9,951 nucleotides of DNA from an uncultured Gemmatimonadota bacterium (GTDB taxonomy: Bacteria > Gemmatimonadota > Gemmatimonadetes > Gemmatimonadales > Gemmatimonadaceae), in contig CAMLEQ010000112.1 in NCBI GenBank assembly GCA_946479015.1, positions 1 through 9,951 on the forward strand, in the 5' to 3' direction. The stretch's first letter is position 1, and each line of letters opens with the position of its first letter. Position numbers and translations under genes: made by a program. Positions 1 through 6,487 of this stretch are shown here, in pieces. The notes under the pieces are model-generated. The model was not told the DNA's origin and did no database searches. It saw only the letters and a program-made list of their open reading frames with translations.

Positions 1-110
1 CCGGGCCCGGGGCCGCCGGGGGGGGGGGCCGGCGCGCCGCGGGGTTGCCCGGGCCCGGCCTCCCCCCCCCGGGGGCCGCCCCCCCGCCCCCGCCCCCCCC
101 CGCCGCTCTC
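1..110. repeat. G/C homopolymer low-complexity left edge
   Basis: This stretch is almost pure G and C. It has an 11-base G run (18-28) and C runs of 9 (62-70), 7 (79-85), 5 (87-91) and 9 (93-101). Left G-rich and right C-rich parts are roughly complementary and could fold on each other. Read in the frame of the following gene it gives only a polyproline stretch, which I do not take as real protein. It may be a contig-end or sequencing artefact, or a genuine G-quadruplex-prone tract; the sequence alone cannot separate these. Confidence 0.75.
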
Positions 111-137
111 GCGACACACTCTCACGTGGAGCGCCCG

Positions 138-692
138 ATGGAGGCTCGACTCGGCGGCGCCGGGGCCGCGCACGACGGCGACGACGCGCGGGAGTCCTCG
201 GCGAACGTTCCCTTCACCACGGTCCACCACCTGGTGCGCCGGTTCCTCGAGCCGGCGCAGGATGCGCTCGTCGTCCTGCTCTCCCTCGGACTGTTCGGGA
301 TCATGGTGCGCACGCTCCTCACGATCGCCATGGACGTGTTCGCGCCGGCGCTGAACCTCCGCGTGATGATCTCCGAGGCGCTGTTCGCGCTCGTCATGGT
401 GGAGCTGCAGCGGCTGCTCATCATGTACCTCCGGGACCACCACGTGTCGGTGGACGTGATGGTGGAGGCGACGATCGTGGCATCGCTGCGCGAGGTGCTG
501 CTGCTCAGCGCCGCGGAGATGGAACCGCTGCGGCTCATCGCGCTCACGGTGTTCATCCTGGGGCTGGGCGTCCTGCTCCGGTTCGGCGACCTTCGCGCGC
601 CGCGCCGGCGCATCCATGACCATGGTTCCGGTCGTGGCGGCGCCATGCGGCACGGTCCGCGCGCGCGCCGGCCGGCGTCAGCGGCGCGGTAG
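138..692 (+). CDS. PsiE-family (phosphate-starvation-inducible) integral membrane protein
   Basis: A 184-residue protein with four hydrophobic segments (about residues 43-66, 76-97, 107-125 and 131-149). The pattern with HHVSVDVMVEATIVASLREVLL (residues 101-122) followed by a last helix resembles PsiE-family proteins, which are small inner-membrane proteins named for phosphate-starvation induction; their biochemical role is not known. I choose ATG 138 because GGAG at 128-131 lies 6 bases upstream. GTG 126 is possible. The frame stays open back to 45, but that extension is polyproline from the C runs. The last 30 residues are Arg/Gly-rich and probably cytoplasmic. The 3' end overlaps the opposing flavoprotein gene by 15 bases. 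No phosphate-regulon (Pho box) site is visible, though the upstream DNA is largely low-complexity. Family assignment fairly sure, function unknown. Confidence 0.75.
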   Translation: MEARLGGAGAAHDGDDARESSANVPFTTVHHLVRRFLEPAQDALVVLLSLGLFGIMVRTLLTIAMDVFAPALNLRVMISEALFALVMVELQRLLIMYLRDHHVSVDVMVEATIVASLREVLLLSAAEMEPLRLIALTVFILGLGVLLRFGDLRAPRRRIHDHGSGRGGAMRHGPRARRPASAAR

Positions 693-1997
693 CGGCTGCT
701 CCTGGCGATTCGCGGCCGGGCGGCCGGCGCCGTTCCGTGCGCGCCCGCGGTAGCGATGGATGAGGTGCACCGCCATCGCGCCCTCTCCCACCGCCGAGGC
801 GATCCGCTTCACCGATCCGCTGCGTACGTCGCCGGCCACGAACACGCCGGGCGTGGTGGTCTCGAGCTCGTACGGCTCCCGGCTCAGCGGCCAGGCGGCG
901 TGCAGCGTGCCGTCGCGACACAGGTCGATGCCGGCGAGGATGAATCCCTGTGCGTCCCGGACCACCGACGGCGGCAGCCAGTCGGTGCGCGGCGTGGCGC
1001 CGATGAACACGAACAGGCCATCCGCCGGCACCACGACCGTCTCGCGCGTGGCCACGTTCTGGATCTCGATCCACTCGAGGTGCCCCTCGCCCCCGGCGGC
1101 GACCACCGTGTGGCCGGTGAGCACCGAGATGTTCTCCGTGCGGCGGATGCGCTCCACCAGGTACGCGGACATCGTTTCCTCGAGCGAATCCTCGAGCGTG
1201 AGGATGGTCACGTGTCGTGCGTACCGGGCGAGCAGGAGCGCGGCCTGCCCCGCCGAGTTCCCTCCACCCAGCACGTGGATGTCCTGCCCGGCGCACGCCG
1301 CGGCCTCGGCGGTCGCCGCGCCGTAGTAGATGCCGGCGCCCACGAGGGCGGGACATCCGGGCGCATCGAGCCACCGGAACGACACGCCGATGGCGAGCAG
1401 CACCGTGTCGGCCACCAGCTCCGACCCGTCGTCGAGCGACACCAGGTGGCGGCCCTCATCCGTGCGCAACCCGGTCGCGCGACGCGTCACGATGATCTCG
1501 ACGCCGAACCGCTCCGCCTGCTGCAGGGTGCGTCGCGCGAGATCGCTGCCGCTCAGCCCCTCGGGGAACCCCGGGTAGTTCTCGATGCTCGCGCTGTAGC
1601 TCGCCTGGCCTCCCGGCACCTCCTGCTCGGCGACCACGGTGCGGAGTCCCTCGGAGCCGGCGTTGATGGCGGCCGTGAGTCCGGCCGGGCCGGCGCCGAC
1701 GATGATGAGGTCGTAGGTCCGCGAGTCGGGATGGGTGTCGAGCCCGAGCTTCTCCGCCACCGCGCGGACGTCGGGCTCCACGAGCACCGTGCCATCGGGA
1801 AAGATCACGATGGGAAAGCGCTGCGTGCCCGGAGCAGCGGTCCCCACGGCCTCGAGCGCTTCGCGGTCCCGCTCCACGTCGAGCCATCGGTACGCCACGC
1901 GGCTGCGCGACAGGAATGCCTTGAGCTCGTGCACGCGCGGCGACCAGCGGTGGCCGATGATTCGGACCTCACCCTCGAGAAATCTCGGATGGGACAC
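678..1997 (-). CDS. Thioredoxin-reductase-like FAD oxidoreductase with cysteine-less glutaredoxin-like N-domain
   Basis: 439 residues, longer than classical TrxR (about 320) because of an N-terminal thioredoxin/glutaredoxin-like domain (about 10-86), where WSPR (18-21) occupies the usual CPxC site and F61-P62 marks the expected cis-proline. The rest is a TrxR-type two-dinucleotide fold: FAD motif GAGPAG (101-106), GGQ (129-131), NADPH motif GGGNSA (244-249), and the C-terminal FAD motif GVFVAGDVR (384-392). The position of the TrxR redox CxxC reads AATA (227-230), so dithiol chemistry is not possible there. This matches a known subgroup of TrxR-like flavoproteins, often fused to a cyclic-nucleotide-binding domain, which is absent here. 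Electron acceptor unknown; likely cytosolic NAD(P)H-dependent. The GTG start is set by a Shine-Dalgarno at 2004-2010. It lies 73 bases downstream of the HdeD-like gene and is probably co-transcribed with it. Confidence 0.9.
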   Translation of the reverse strand: MSHPRFLEGEVRIIGHRWSPRVHELKAFLSRSRVAYRWLDVERDREALEAVGTAAPGTQRFPIVIFPDGTVLVEPDVRAVAEKLGLDTHPDSRTYDLIIVGAGPAGLTAAINAGSEGLRTVVAEQEVPGGQASYSASIENYPGFPEGLSGSDLARRTLQQAERFGVEIIVTRRATGLRTDEGRHLVSLDDGSELVADTVLLAIGVSFRWLDAPGCPALVGAGIYYGAATAEAAACAGQDIHVLGGGNSAGQAALLLARYARHVTILTLEDSLEETMSAYLVERIRRTENISVLTGHTVVAAGGEGHLEWIEIQNVATRETVVVPADGLFVFIGATPRTDWLPPSVVRDAQGFILAGIDLCRDGTLHAAWPLSREPYELETTTPGVFVAGDVRSGSVKRIASAVGEGAMAVHLIHRYRGRARNGAGRPAANRQEQPLPRR

Positions 1998-2003
1998 GTG
2001 TTA

Positions 2004-2010
2004 CCTCACC
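2004..2010 (-). promoter_or_regulatory. Ribosome binding site deciding the GTG start at 1997
   Basis: On the minus strand GGTGAGG lies 6 bases before GTG (1997-1995). No ATG fits the family N-terminus, so this site supports the GTG initiation. Confidence 0.7.
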
Positions 2011-2055
2011 GGCTCGTGAGTGCGCCATGATGCGCGCACCCCCGAGCCACGTTCA

Positions 2056-2075
2056 CGTGACGTACCGGCGTCACG
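2056..2075 (-). terminator. Small hairpin across the HdeD-like stop codon
   Basis: CGTGACG (2056-2062) and CGTCACG (2069-2075) are perfect 7-base complements around a 6-base loop. The right arm covers the TGA stop of the HdeD-like gene. No T tract follows on the minus strand, so it is more likely an attenuating or mRNA-protecting stem within the HdeD/flavoprotein operon than a full terminator. It could also be chance. Confidence 0.3.
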
Positions 2076-2661
2076 CGATGCCGGCGGCCGCCTCCGGTGT
2101 GGTGCGCGATCTCCCCCAAGCGCGAAGGCGCAGGCCGAGTGCCACGAGCAGCGCCCCCGCGACGATCGCGTATGCGCCGATCCAGAGCACGACGGCGAGC
2201 GCTCCGACGCCGGGGAACAAAACCAGCAGCACGCCGAGCACCACCGACGCGATGCCGGCGAGCGCGAGCAGCCATTCACCCGTGATCACCCGGCGCAGAC
2301 GGATCGCGGCGACGACCTCGAGCACGCCGGTCACCAGGGCCCACGCCGCGATCACGTACAGCAGCGCGAGCGCCGTGATCCCCGGCCAGAACACCGTCAG
2401 CACTCCGGCCGCGATGCCCGCCAGTCCCTCGAGGAGCAGTACCCACCATCGATCGGACACCTTCCGGCGCCGCACCGCGCTCGCCACCGCCAGCACGCCA
2501 TCCACGAAGGCCCACGCGCCGAACAGGAGCACGAGCGCGGCGAGCGAGATCCCCGGGTAGAGGAAGGTGAGTATGCCGAACAGGATCGCCGCCACGCCGC
2601 GCAGCAGCACGACCCACCAGTTCCGGACGAGCGTGTCCACGTCCACTATCGGAACGCGCAT
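2071..2661 (-). CDS. HdeD-family (DUF308) six-helix membrane protein
   Basis: 196 residues, nearly all hydrophobic, with six predicted membrane helices (about 16-35, 40-62, 72-92, 95-120, 129-149, 152-178). Three internal repeats are clear: each begins with Trp (W15, W72, W130), has small-residue helices with Gly, and carries a PG turn (36-37, 93-94, 150-151). This is the DUF308/HdeD pattern. HdeD in enteric bacteria is linked to acid resistance; members in other phyla are of unknown role. ATG 2661 is well supported by GGAGGTGA at 2665-2672. The C-terminal tail (180-196) is charged and then Ala-rich. It is first of a probable two-gene unit with the TrxR-like flavoprotein, suggesting a membrane or redox stress role by inference only. 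Confidence 0.88.
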   Translation of the reverse strand: MRVPIVDVDTLVRNWWVVLLRGVAAILFGILTFLYPGISLAALVLLFGAWAFVDGVLAVASAVRRRKVSDRWWVLLLEGLAGIAAGVLTVFWPGITALALLYVIAAWALVTGVLEVVAAIRLRRVITGEWLLALAGIASVVLGVLLVLFPGVGALAVVLWIGAYAIVAGALLVALGLRLRAWGRSRTTPEAAAGIA

Positions 2662-2664
2662 GGC

Positions 2665-2672
2665 TCACCTCC
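2665..2672 (-). promoter_or_regulatory. Strong Shine-Dalgarno of the HdeD-like gene
   Basis: GGAGGTGA on the minus strand, with GGAGG ending 6 bases before the ATG at 2661. It is close to a full anti-16S complement and fixes the start. Confidence 0.8.
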
Positions 2673-2753
2673 ATTCGCCGCGCACTGCCATGTGTGCCGC
2701 TCGTTGGAGCCGTGTCGTGCTCCCCGGCGGCCCTCGTCCGACACGCATTGCAT

Positions 2754-2775
2754 ATCGGCGGCCGATGCGCGCATC
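2754..2775. repeat. Two overlapping palindromes, possible operator
   Basis: ATCGGC (2754-2759) and GCCGAT (2761-2766) flank one base. The second element, GATGCGCGCATC (2764-2775), is a perfect 12-base palindrome sharing GAT with the first. They lie about 100 bases upstream of the HdeD-like start codon, a position suited to a regulator site. In such GC-rich DNA, short palindromes also arise by chance. Confidence 0.3.
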
Positions 2776-2880
2776 CGGCGTCAGTCGGCTGCCGAACGCA
2801 TACGGGTGCGCGCGCCCGCGCGTGCCCGATGATGGGCGCGCAGCGTCCTCGACGCGTCGCATGCGTCGCGCGAGCGCCAG

Positions 2881-3099
2881 ATGTTCGCTCGGATGCACCG
2901 GAAAGGGGAACGCGACACACGCGACATCGGGCTTGCGATTTGCAGCACGTTCGAGGCGTGCCACGAGGGCACATCCGGGTGGACTCCGCGCCTGGCAGGG
3001 AGCGGCGTTCCGACGCACCGTGCCGGATCCATCGTCGTGATCGCGGCATCGGTCGATCGGCACGCGAGAGCGCGGGACGGGTCGAGATTCTCTTCGTGA
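2881..3099 (+). CDS. Possible small ORF of 72 residues, coupled to the kinase start
   Basis: It starts at ATG 2881 and ends at TGA 3097-3099, which overlaps the kinase GTG (3096-3098) in a GTGA arrangement of the kind used for translational coupling. The kinase has no good Shine-Dalgarno of its own, which would suit coupling. Against it: about a quarter of codons end in A or T, more than in the neighbouring genes, there is no recognisable motif or membrane segment, and its own ribosome site is weak. I do not recognise the product. It may be spurious. Confidence 0.2.
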   Translation: MFARMHRKGERDTRDIGLAICSTFEACHEGTSGWTPRLAGSGVPTHRAGSIVVIAASVDRHARARDGSRFSS

Positions 3100-4820
3100 G
3101 CGATCACATCGCCGATCGGGGAACCCTCGATACGCTGACACACTGCATCGAGATCGAGCCGCCCGTTCGCGCGCTGCTCGTGGAGGACGATTCCGGCGAT
3201 GCCGGGCTGATCGCGGTGCGCCTCGCGTCGCTCCCGAACGCGGCGGGCGCGGAGGCCGTGCACGTGACGCACACCCGAAGCGCGGCAGCCGCGCGCGCGG
3301 TGCTGCGCCGCCGCCGCTTCGACGTGGTCATGCTCGATCTCTCCCTGCCGGATGCGCGCGGCCTCGAGGCGCTCCATCAGGTGCGCTCGGCCGCACCGGG
3401 CGTGCCGGTGATCGTGCTCACCGACAGCTCCCACGACGAGCTGGAGCTCCGCGCCCTGCGCGCCGGCGCGCAGGAGTGCGTCCGCAAGCCGCCGCCGGAT
3501 GGCGGCACGCTCTACCGCATCCTGCGCCGTGCCCGGGAGCGGCAGCAGCTGTTCGACGAGCTGGACGCCGCGATGCGTGCATCGAACGCCGCCGCGCTCC
3601 GGTGGCGCCTGCTGGCGGAGGCGGGCGAGCTGCTCGCCGCGTGCCGCGATTCCGCGAGCGCGATCCGGGCGGTGGCGCGGCTGCTGGTGCCGGACGCGGC
3701 GGACTGCTTCGCGCTCTGCCTGGCCGGCGATGACGAGACGCCGTCGCTGGTGGACGTGGAGCACGTGGACCGTGAGCTGGCCGCCGGGATGCGCGGACGC
3801 CTCGCAGCGCGGCTCGCGTTGCGCGGAGCGAATGGGGACACCCTGGTCGCGGACGTGCCGTGCGCGGCCGCCGAGGACGGCGTGGCGGATGCATTGCGCG
3901 CGGAGCTGTCGGACCTGGGCGTCGCGTGCGCCGCCGCCGTGCCCGTTCGCGTGGACGGCCGCGAGCGCGGGCTGTTGCTGATCACCGCCGCGAACGGGCG
4001 CGGCGATGCCTCCGCTCACGCGGAGCTCGCCCGCGCGCTCGCCGAGCGTGTCACACTCGCGGTCGAGCGGGCGCGTGTCGTCCACCGTGCCGAGCGTGCC
4101 GTGGCCGCGCGCGACCGTGCCGTGGGGATCGTCTCGCACGACCTCGGCACCTCCCTCAGCACCATCGAGCTGTGCGCCGCCGCGCTCCTCGATCCCGCCC
4201 CGCAACCGGCGAGCGGCGTGCGCGACATGGCGCGGATCGTCCAGCGCGCGGCACGGTGGATGCGCCACATCGTGGAGGACCTGCTCGACCATACGAGCCT
4301 CGACGCCGGGCGTCTCGCGCTCCACCGGCGTCCGACGCCGGTGGCCGAGGTGGTGGGCGCGGCACAGGCGATGTTCGCCCCGGCCGCCGAGGAGCAGGCG
4401 CTGGAGTTCGTGGTGGAGAGCGATGACGAGCTGCCGCGGGTCGATGCCGACGCGAGCCGGCTGCTGCAGGTGCTCTCGAACCTGCTCGGCAACGCGATGA
4501 AGTTCACTCCCGCCGGCGGCCGCGTGGTGCTCTCGGCGGCGCTGGGCGGTGATCCAGCGGGTGCCGATGCCGCGGACGCCCCGCTGAACACGGTGCGCTT
4601 CACCGTGCGCGACTCGGGGCCGGGGATCCCGCCGGAGGAGCTGGCGCACGTCTGCGATTGGTTCTGGCGCTCGGAGCGGAGGACGCGCGAGGGGACGGGG
4701 CTCGGACTCGCGATCGCGAAGGGACTGATCGAAGCGCACCGCAGCCGGCTGCATGTGGAGAGCACGCCGGGACACGGGAGCACGTTCTGGTTCACGGTGC
4801 CGGCATCGGGCGCGCGATGA
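3096..4820 (+). CDS. Soluble histidine kinase with N-terminal receiver (REC-GAF-HisKA-HATPase)
   Basis: 574 residues from GTG 3096, with no membrane segment. Domains in order: a receiver (about 24-145) with acidic D31/D32, phospho-acceptor D81 in VVMLDLSLPD, T109 and K131; a GAF sensor (about 170-325); a HisKA dimerisation domain with H-box VSHDLGTSL and phospho-His H348; and a HATPase domain with N-box N462/N466 (SNLLGNAMKFT), G1 DSGPGI (506-511) and G2 GTGLGL (533-538). All catalytic residues are present, so it should autophosphorylate and may itself be phosphorylated at D81 by another kinase. The GTG start just before the receiver is preferred; upstream sequence in frame looks non-coding, and the Shine-Dalgarno is poor (CGAG at 3083-3086). 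An ATGA overlap couples it to the response regulator gene. The GAF ligand cannot be read from sequence. Confidence 0.93.
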   Translation: MSDHIADRGTLDTLTHCIEIEPPVRALLVEDDSGDAGLIAVRLASLPNAAGAEAVHVTHTRSAAAARAVLRRRRFDVVMLDLSLPDARGLEALHQVRSAAPGVPVIVLTDSSHDELELRALRAGAQECVRKPPPDGGTLYRILRRARERQQLFDELDAAMRASNAAALRWRLLAEAGELLAACRDSASAIRAVARLLVPDAADCFALCLAGDDETPSLVDVEHVDRELAAGMRGRLAARLALRGANGDTLVADVPCAAAEDGVADALRAELSDLGVACAAAVPVRVDGRERGLLLITAANGRGDASAHAELARALAERVTLAVERARVVHRAERAVAARDRAVGIVSHDLGTSLSTIELCAAALLDPAPQPASGVRDMARIVQRAARWMRHIVEDLLDHTSLDAGRLALHRRPTPVAEVVGAAQAMFAPAAEEQALEFVVESDDELPRVDADASRLLQVLSNLLGNAMKFTPAGGRVVLSAALGGDPAGADAADAPLNTVRFTVRDSGPGIPPEELAHVCDWFWRSERRTREGTGLGLAIAKGLIEAHRSRLHVESTPGHGSTFWFTVPASGAR

Positions 4821-5569
4821 AGCCGCCATCCGGAGACGCCTCGCTCGGCCGCCTGGCGCGTCTGGCGGCGACTCTCGCCGAGCGCCCCTACGCCCGGCGC
4901 GGGGTGCCGATGCGCAGCGAGACCGTCCGCGTCATCCTCGCCGACGACCACGCGATGGTGCGCGAGGGGCTGCGCCTCGTGTTGCGGGCCGCTTCCGACA
5001 TCGCGGTCATCGGCGAAGCGTCGAGCGGCACGGCGGTCCTGGCGCTGGCGCGGAGGGTGGTGCCGGACGTGGTCGTGCTCGACCTGGACATGCCTGGCGG
5101 GGACGGGATGGAGGTCGTGCACGATCTGGCCGAGGAGGTGCCGAGCACGCGCGTGCTCATCCTCACCGTGCACGCGGAGCAGGAGCGGCTGCTGCAACTG
5201 CTGGAGGCGGGGGCGCGCGGCTATCTCACGAAGGAGGCGGCGTCGAACGATCTCATCGAGGCGATTCGCGTGGTGGCGGCGGGCGAGGTGTACGTGCGTC
5301 CCTCGGCGGCGCGGCTGCTCGCGGCCGCCGTGGTGCCGCAGCGCGCGAGCGAGACGGCGCGCGGACGGTTCCAGGCGCTGAGCGAGCGCGAGCAGACCAT
5401 CCTCCGGCTGGTGGCGCAGGGGTACAGCGGCGCGGAGATCGCGCGGCAGCTCGGCATCAGCACGAAGACGGTGGACGCGTACAAGCACCGCGTGCAGGAG
5501 AAGCTGGGGCTGGAGCATCGCACCGACTACGTGCGCTTCGCCATCGAGGCGGGGGTGATCGGGACGTAG
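4817..5569 (+). CDS. NarL/LuxR-family DNA-binding response regulator
   Basis: 250 residues from ATG 4817, which overlaps the kinase stop as ATGA. An internal ATG at 4910 gives 219 residues, the usual family length, with GGGGTG at 4901-4906 as a modest ribosome site. The 31-residue difference keeps the local codon bias, so I keep the long form. In long-form numbering the receiver has D43/D44, phospho-acceptor D89 (VVVLDLDMPGG), T117 and K139 (YLTKEA). The LuxR-type helix-turn-helix is at about 187-247 (LSEREQTILRLVAQGYSGAEIARQLGISTKTVDAYK). It is the likely partner of the upstream kinase and a transcriptional regulator acting as a dimer on DNA. Targets are unknown; the adjacent BON gene is an inferred candidate. 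Confidence 0.93.
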   Translation: MKPPSGDASLGRLARLAATLAERPYARRGVPMRSETVRVILADDHAMVREGLRLVLRAASDIAVIGEASSGTAVLALARRVVPDVVVLDLDMPGGDGMEVVHDLAEEVPSTRVLILTVHAEQERLLQLLEAGARGYLTKEAASNDLIEAIRVVAAGEVYVRPSAARLLAAAVVPQRASETARGRFQALSEREQTILRLVAQGYSGAEIARQLGISTKTVDAYKHRVQEKLGLEHRTDYVRFAIEAGVIGT

Positions 5570-5732
5570 CCGCTCGTCCGGACGCCGTGCCGGAGTGCGC
5601 CGAACGGAAGGTTCCACTTTGCCCGATAGCGCGCCGGCGCGCCATTCCCCATCGATCACATCGGCACGGCGCCACGCGGGGATGCCGCTCCGCGGCGCCG
5701 GACTCCAATGCCGCGGTCGGAAGGAGGATGTC
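5570..5732. promoter_or_regulatory. Intergenic region before the BON gene with 14-base palindrome
   Basis: It holds CGTCCGGACG (5575-5584) just after the regulator stop and a perfect 14-base palindrome GCGCGCCGGCGCGC (5629-5642) about 90 bases before the BON start. GAAC (5602-5605) and CGATA (5624-5628) resemble ECF-sigma elements but with an 18-base spacer, slightly too long, so I do not call a promoter. The large palindrome is a candidate operator, possibly for the response regulator encoded just upstream. Confidence 0.3.
5721..5727 (+). promoter_or_regulatory. Strong Shine-Dalgarno of the BON gene
   Basis: AAGGAGG lies 5 bases before ATG 5733. It rejects the longer open frame starting at 5595 and suggests high translation. 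Confidence 0.85.
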
Positions 5733-6407
5733 ATGCAGCGCAGCGATTCCGAGATTCAGAGGGACGTGATGGACGAGCTCAAGTGGGATCCGAGCTTGAA
5801 GAACGAAGACGTCGCCGTCGCGGTACGCAACGGCGTCGTCACCCTGGCGGGCTTCGTATCCAGCTACGCGAACAAATGGCACGCGGAGCGCGTGGCGAGC
5901 CGGGTGAAGGGTGTAAAGGCCGTGGCCAACGATCTCGAGGTGAAGCTGCCCGCGACCTCGCAGCGTCCCGATCCCGACATCGCGCGTGCCGCGGTGGAGG
6001 CGCTCCGGTGGAACGTGCTGGTGCCTAACGACCGCGTCAAGGTGACGGTCGAGGATGGCTGGGTCACGCTGGAGGGCGACGTGGACTGGAACTTCCAGCG
6101 GGAGGAAGCGGAGCGCGCGGTTCGCAAGCTGACGGGGGTCAAAGGGGTGACGAACCTCATCACCGTCCGCGAGCAACCCGCCCCATCGGACATCAAGAAG
6201 CAGATCAAGGAGGCGCTGGAGCGGGGCGCCGAGTTCGATGCGGAGCGCATCAACATCGAGGTCGAGGGGCACAAGGTGATCCTGACGGGCACGGTGCGCT
6301 CGTTCGCGGAGCGGCGCGATGCGGAACGCGCCGCTCTCAACGCGCCGGGAGTCACGCAGGTGGAGAACCGGCTGACGGTGGATCCGAGCCTGCTCGTGCC
6401 GGTCTGA
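5733..6407 (+). CDS. Triple-BON-domain protein (OsmY-like)
   Basis: 224 residues made of three BON domains (about 4-72, 80-147 and 150-217). Each shows the family core: an amphipathic helix, then a beta segment with the conserved Gly turn (NGVVTLAG 33-40, DGWVTLEG 108-115, GHKVILTG 179-186), and a second helix with a VKGV-type end. BON domains occur in osmotically induced and envelope-linked proteins such as OsmY and are thought to bind phospholipid or similar ligands. Unlike OsmY, there is no signal peptide: the N-terminus MQRSDSEIQRDVMDEL is polar, so a cytosolic location is predicted. The gene has its own intergenic region, a very strong ribosome site and a strong hairpin after the stop, so it is probably a single, well-expressed transcription unit. 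A stress role is inferred from family. Confidence 0.92.
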   Translation: MQRSDSEIQRDVMDELKWDPSLKNEDVAVAVRNGVVTLAGFVSSYANKWHAERVASRVKGVKAVANDLEVKLPATSQRPDPDIARAAVEALRWNVLVPNDRVKVTVEDGWVTLEGDVDWNFQREEAERAVRKLTGVKGVTNLITVREQPAPSDIKKQIKEALERGAEFDAERINIEVEGHKVILTGTVRSFAERRDAERAALNAPGVTQVENRLTVDPSLLVPV

Positions 6408-6425
6408 GGCGGACGTCGCCGGGGG

Positions 6426-6451
6426 GGGCCGGCCGGGAGAGCGGCCGGCCC
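6426..6451 (+). terminator. Strong GC hairpin after the BON gene
   Basis: GGGCCGGCCG (6426-6435) and CGGCCGGCCC (6442-6451) form a perfect 10-base stem with a 6-base loop GGAGAG, 18 bases after the BON stop. There is no T run, as is common for hairpins in very GC-rich genomes. It probably ends BON transcription before the hydrolase gene. Confidence 0.6.
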
Positions 6452-6487
6452 TCGCGCGGCGCGCGGCACCTTGCGCCGGACGGGGCG

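Larger units (their letters stand above)
2662..3095. other. 434-base region between divergent genes, no confident gene
   Basis: This separates the leftward HdeD-like gene from the rightward kinase. The kinase frame is open back to 2694, but the translated extension is Arg/His/Cys-rich with no domain-like pattern, and base use is less biased than in the neighbouring genes. I therefore treat it as mainly non-coding. Divergent promoters must lie here, but I find no convincing -35/-10 pair on either strand. Visible elements are two overlapping palindromes at 2754-2775 and one small ORF (2881-3099). Confidence 0.6.

Noticed and set aside
756..2030. 424-residue plus-strand frame opposite the flavoprotein
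   Set aside because: Antisense to clear FAD and NADPH motifs; low-complexity His/Arg-rich product.
2694..3095. 134-residue N-terminal extension of the kinase
   Set aside because: Open in frame, but the product lacks any domain-like pattern and codon bias differs from the kinase body; the receiver domain begins soon after GTG 3096.
2781..4829. 682-residue open frame on the minus strand opposite the kinase
   Set aside because: It is antisense to a gene with complete kinase motifs, the translation is Arg/His/Gln-rich without domain pattern, and long antisense frames are expected at this GC content.
5610..5622. Possible sigma-54 promoter before the BON gene
   Set aside because: GG and GC elements are 9 rather than 10 bases apart, and the surrounding consensus is poor.
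4016..5734. 572-residue minus-strand frame opposite kinase and regulator
   Set aside because: It spans two real genes and their junction, and its product has no recognisable motif; a composition artefact.
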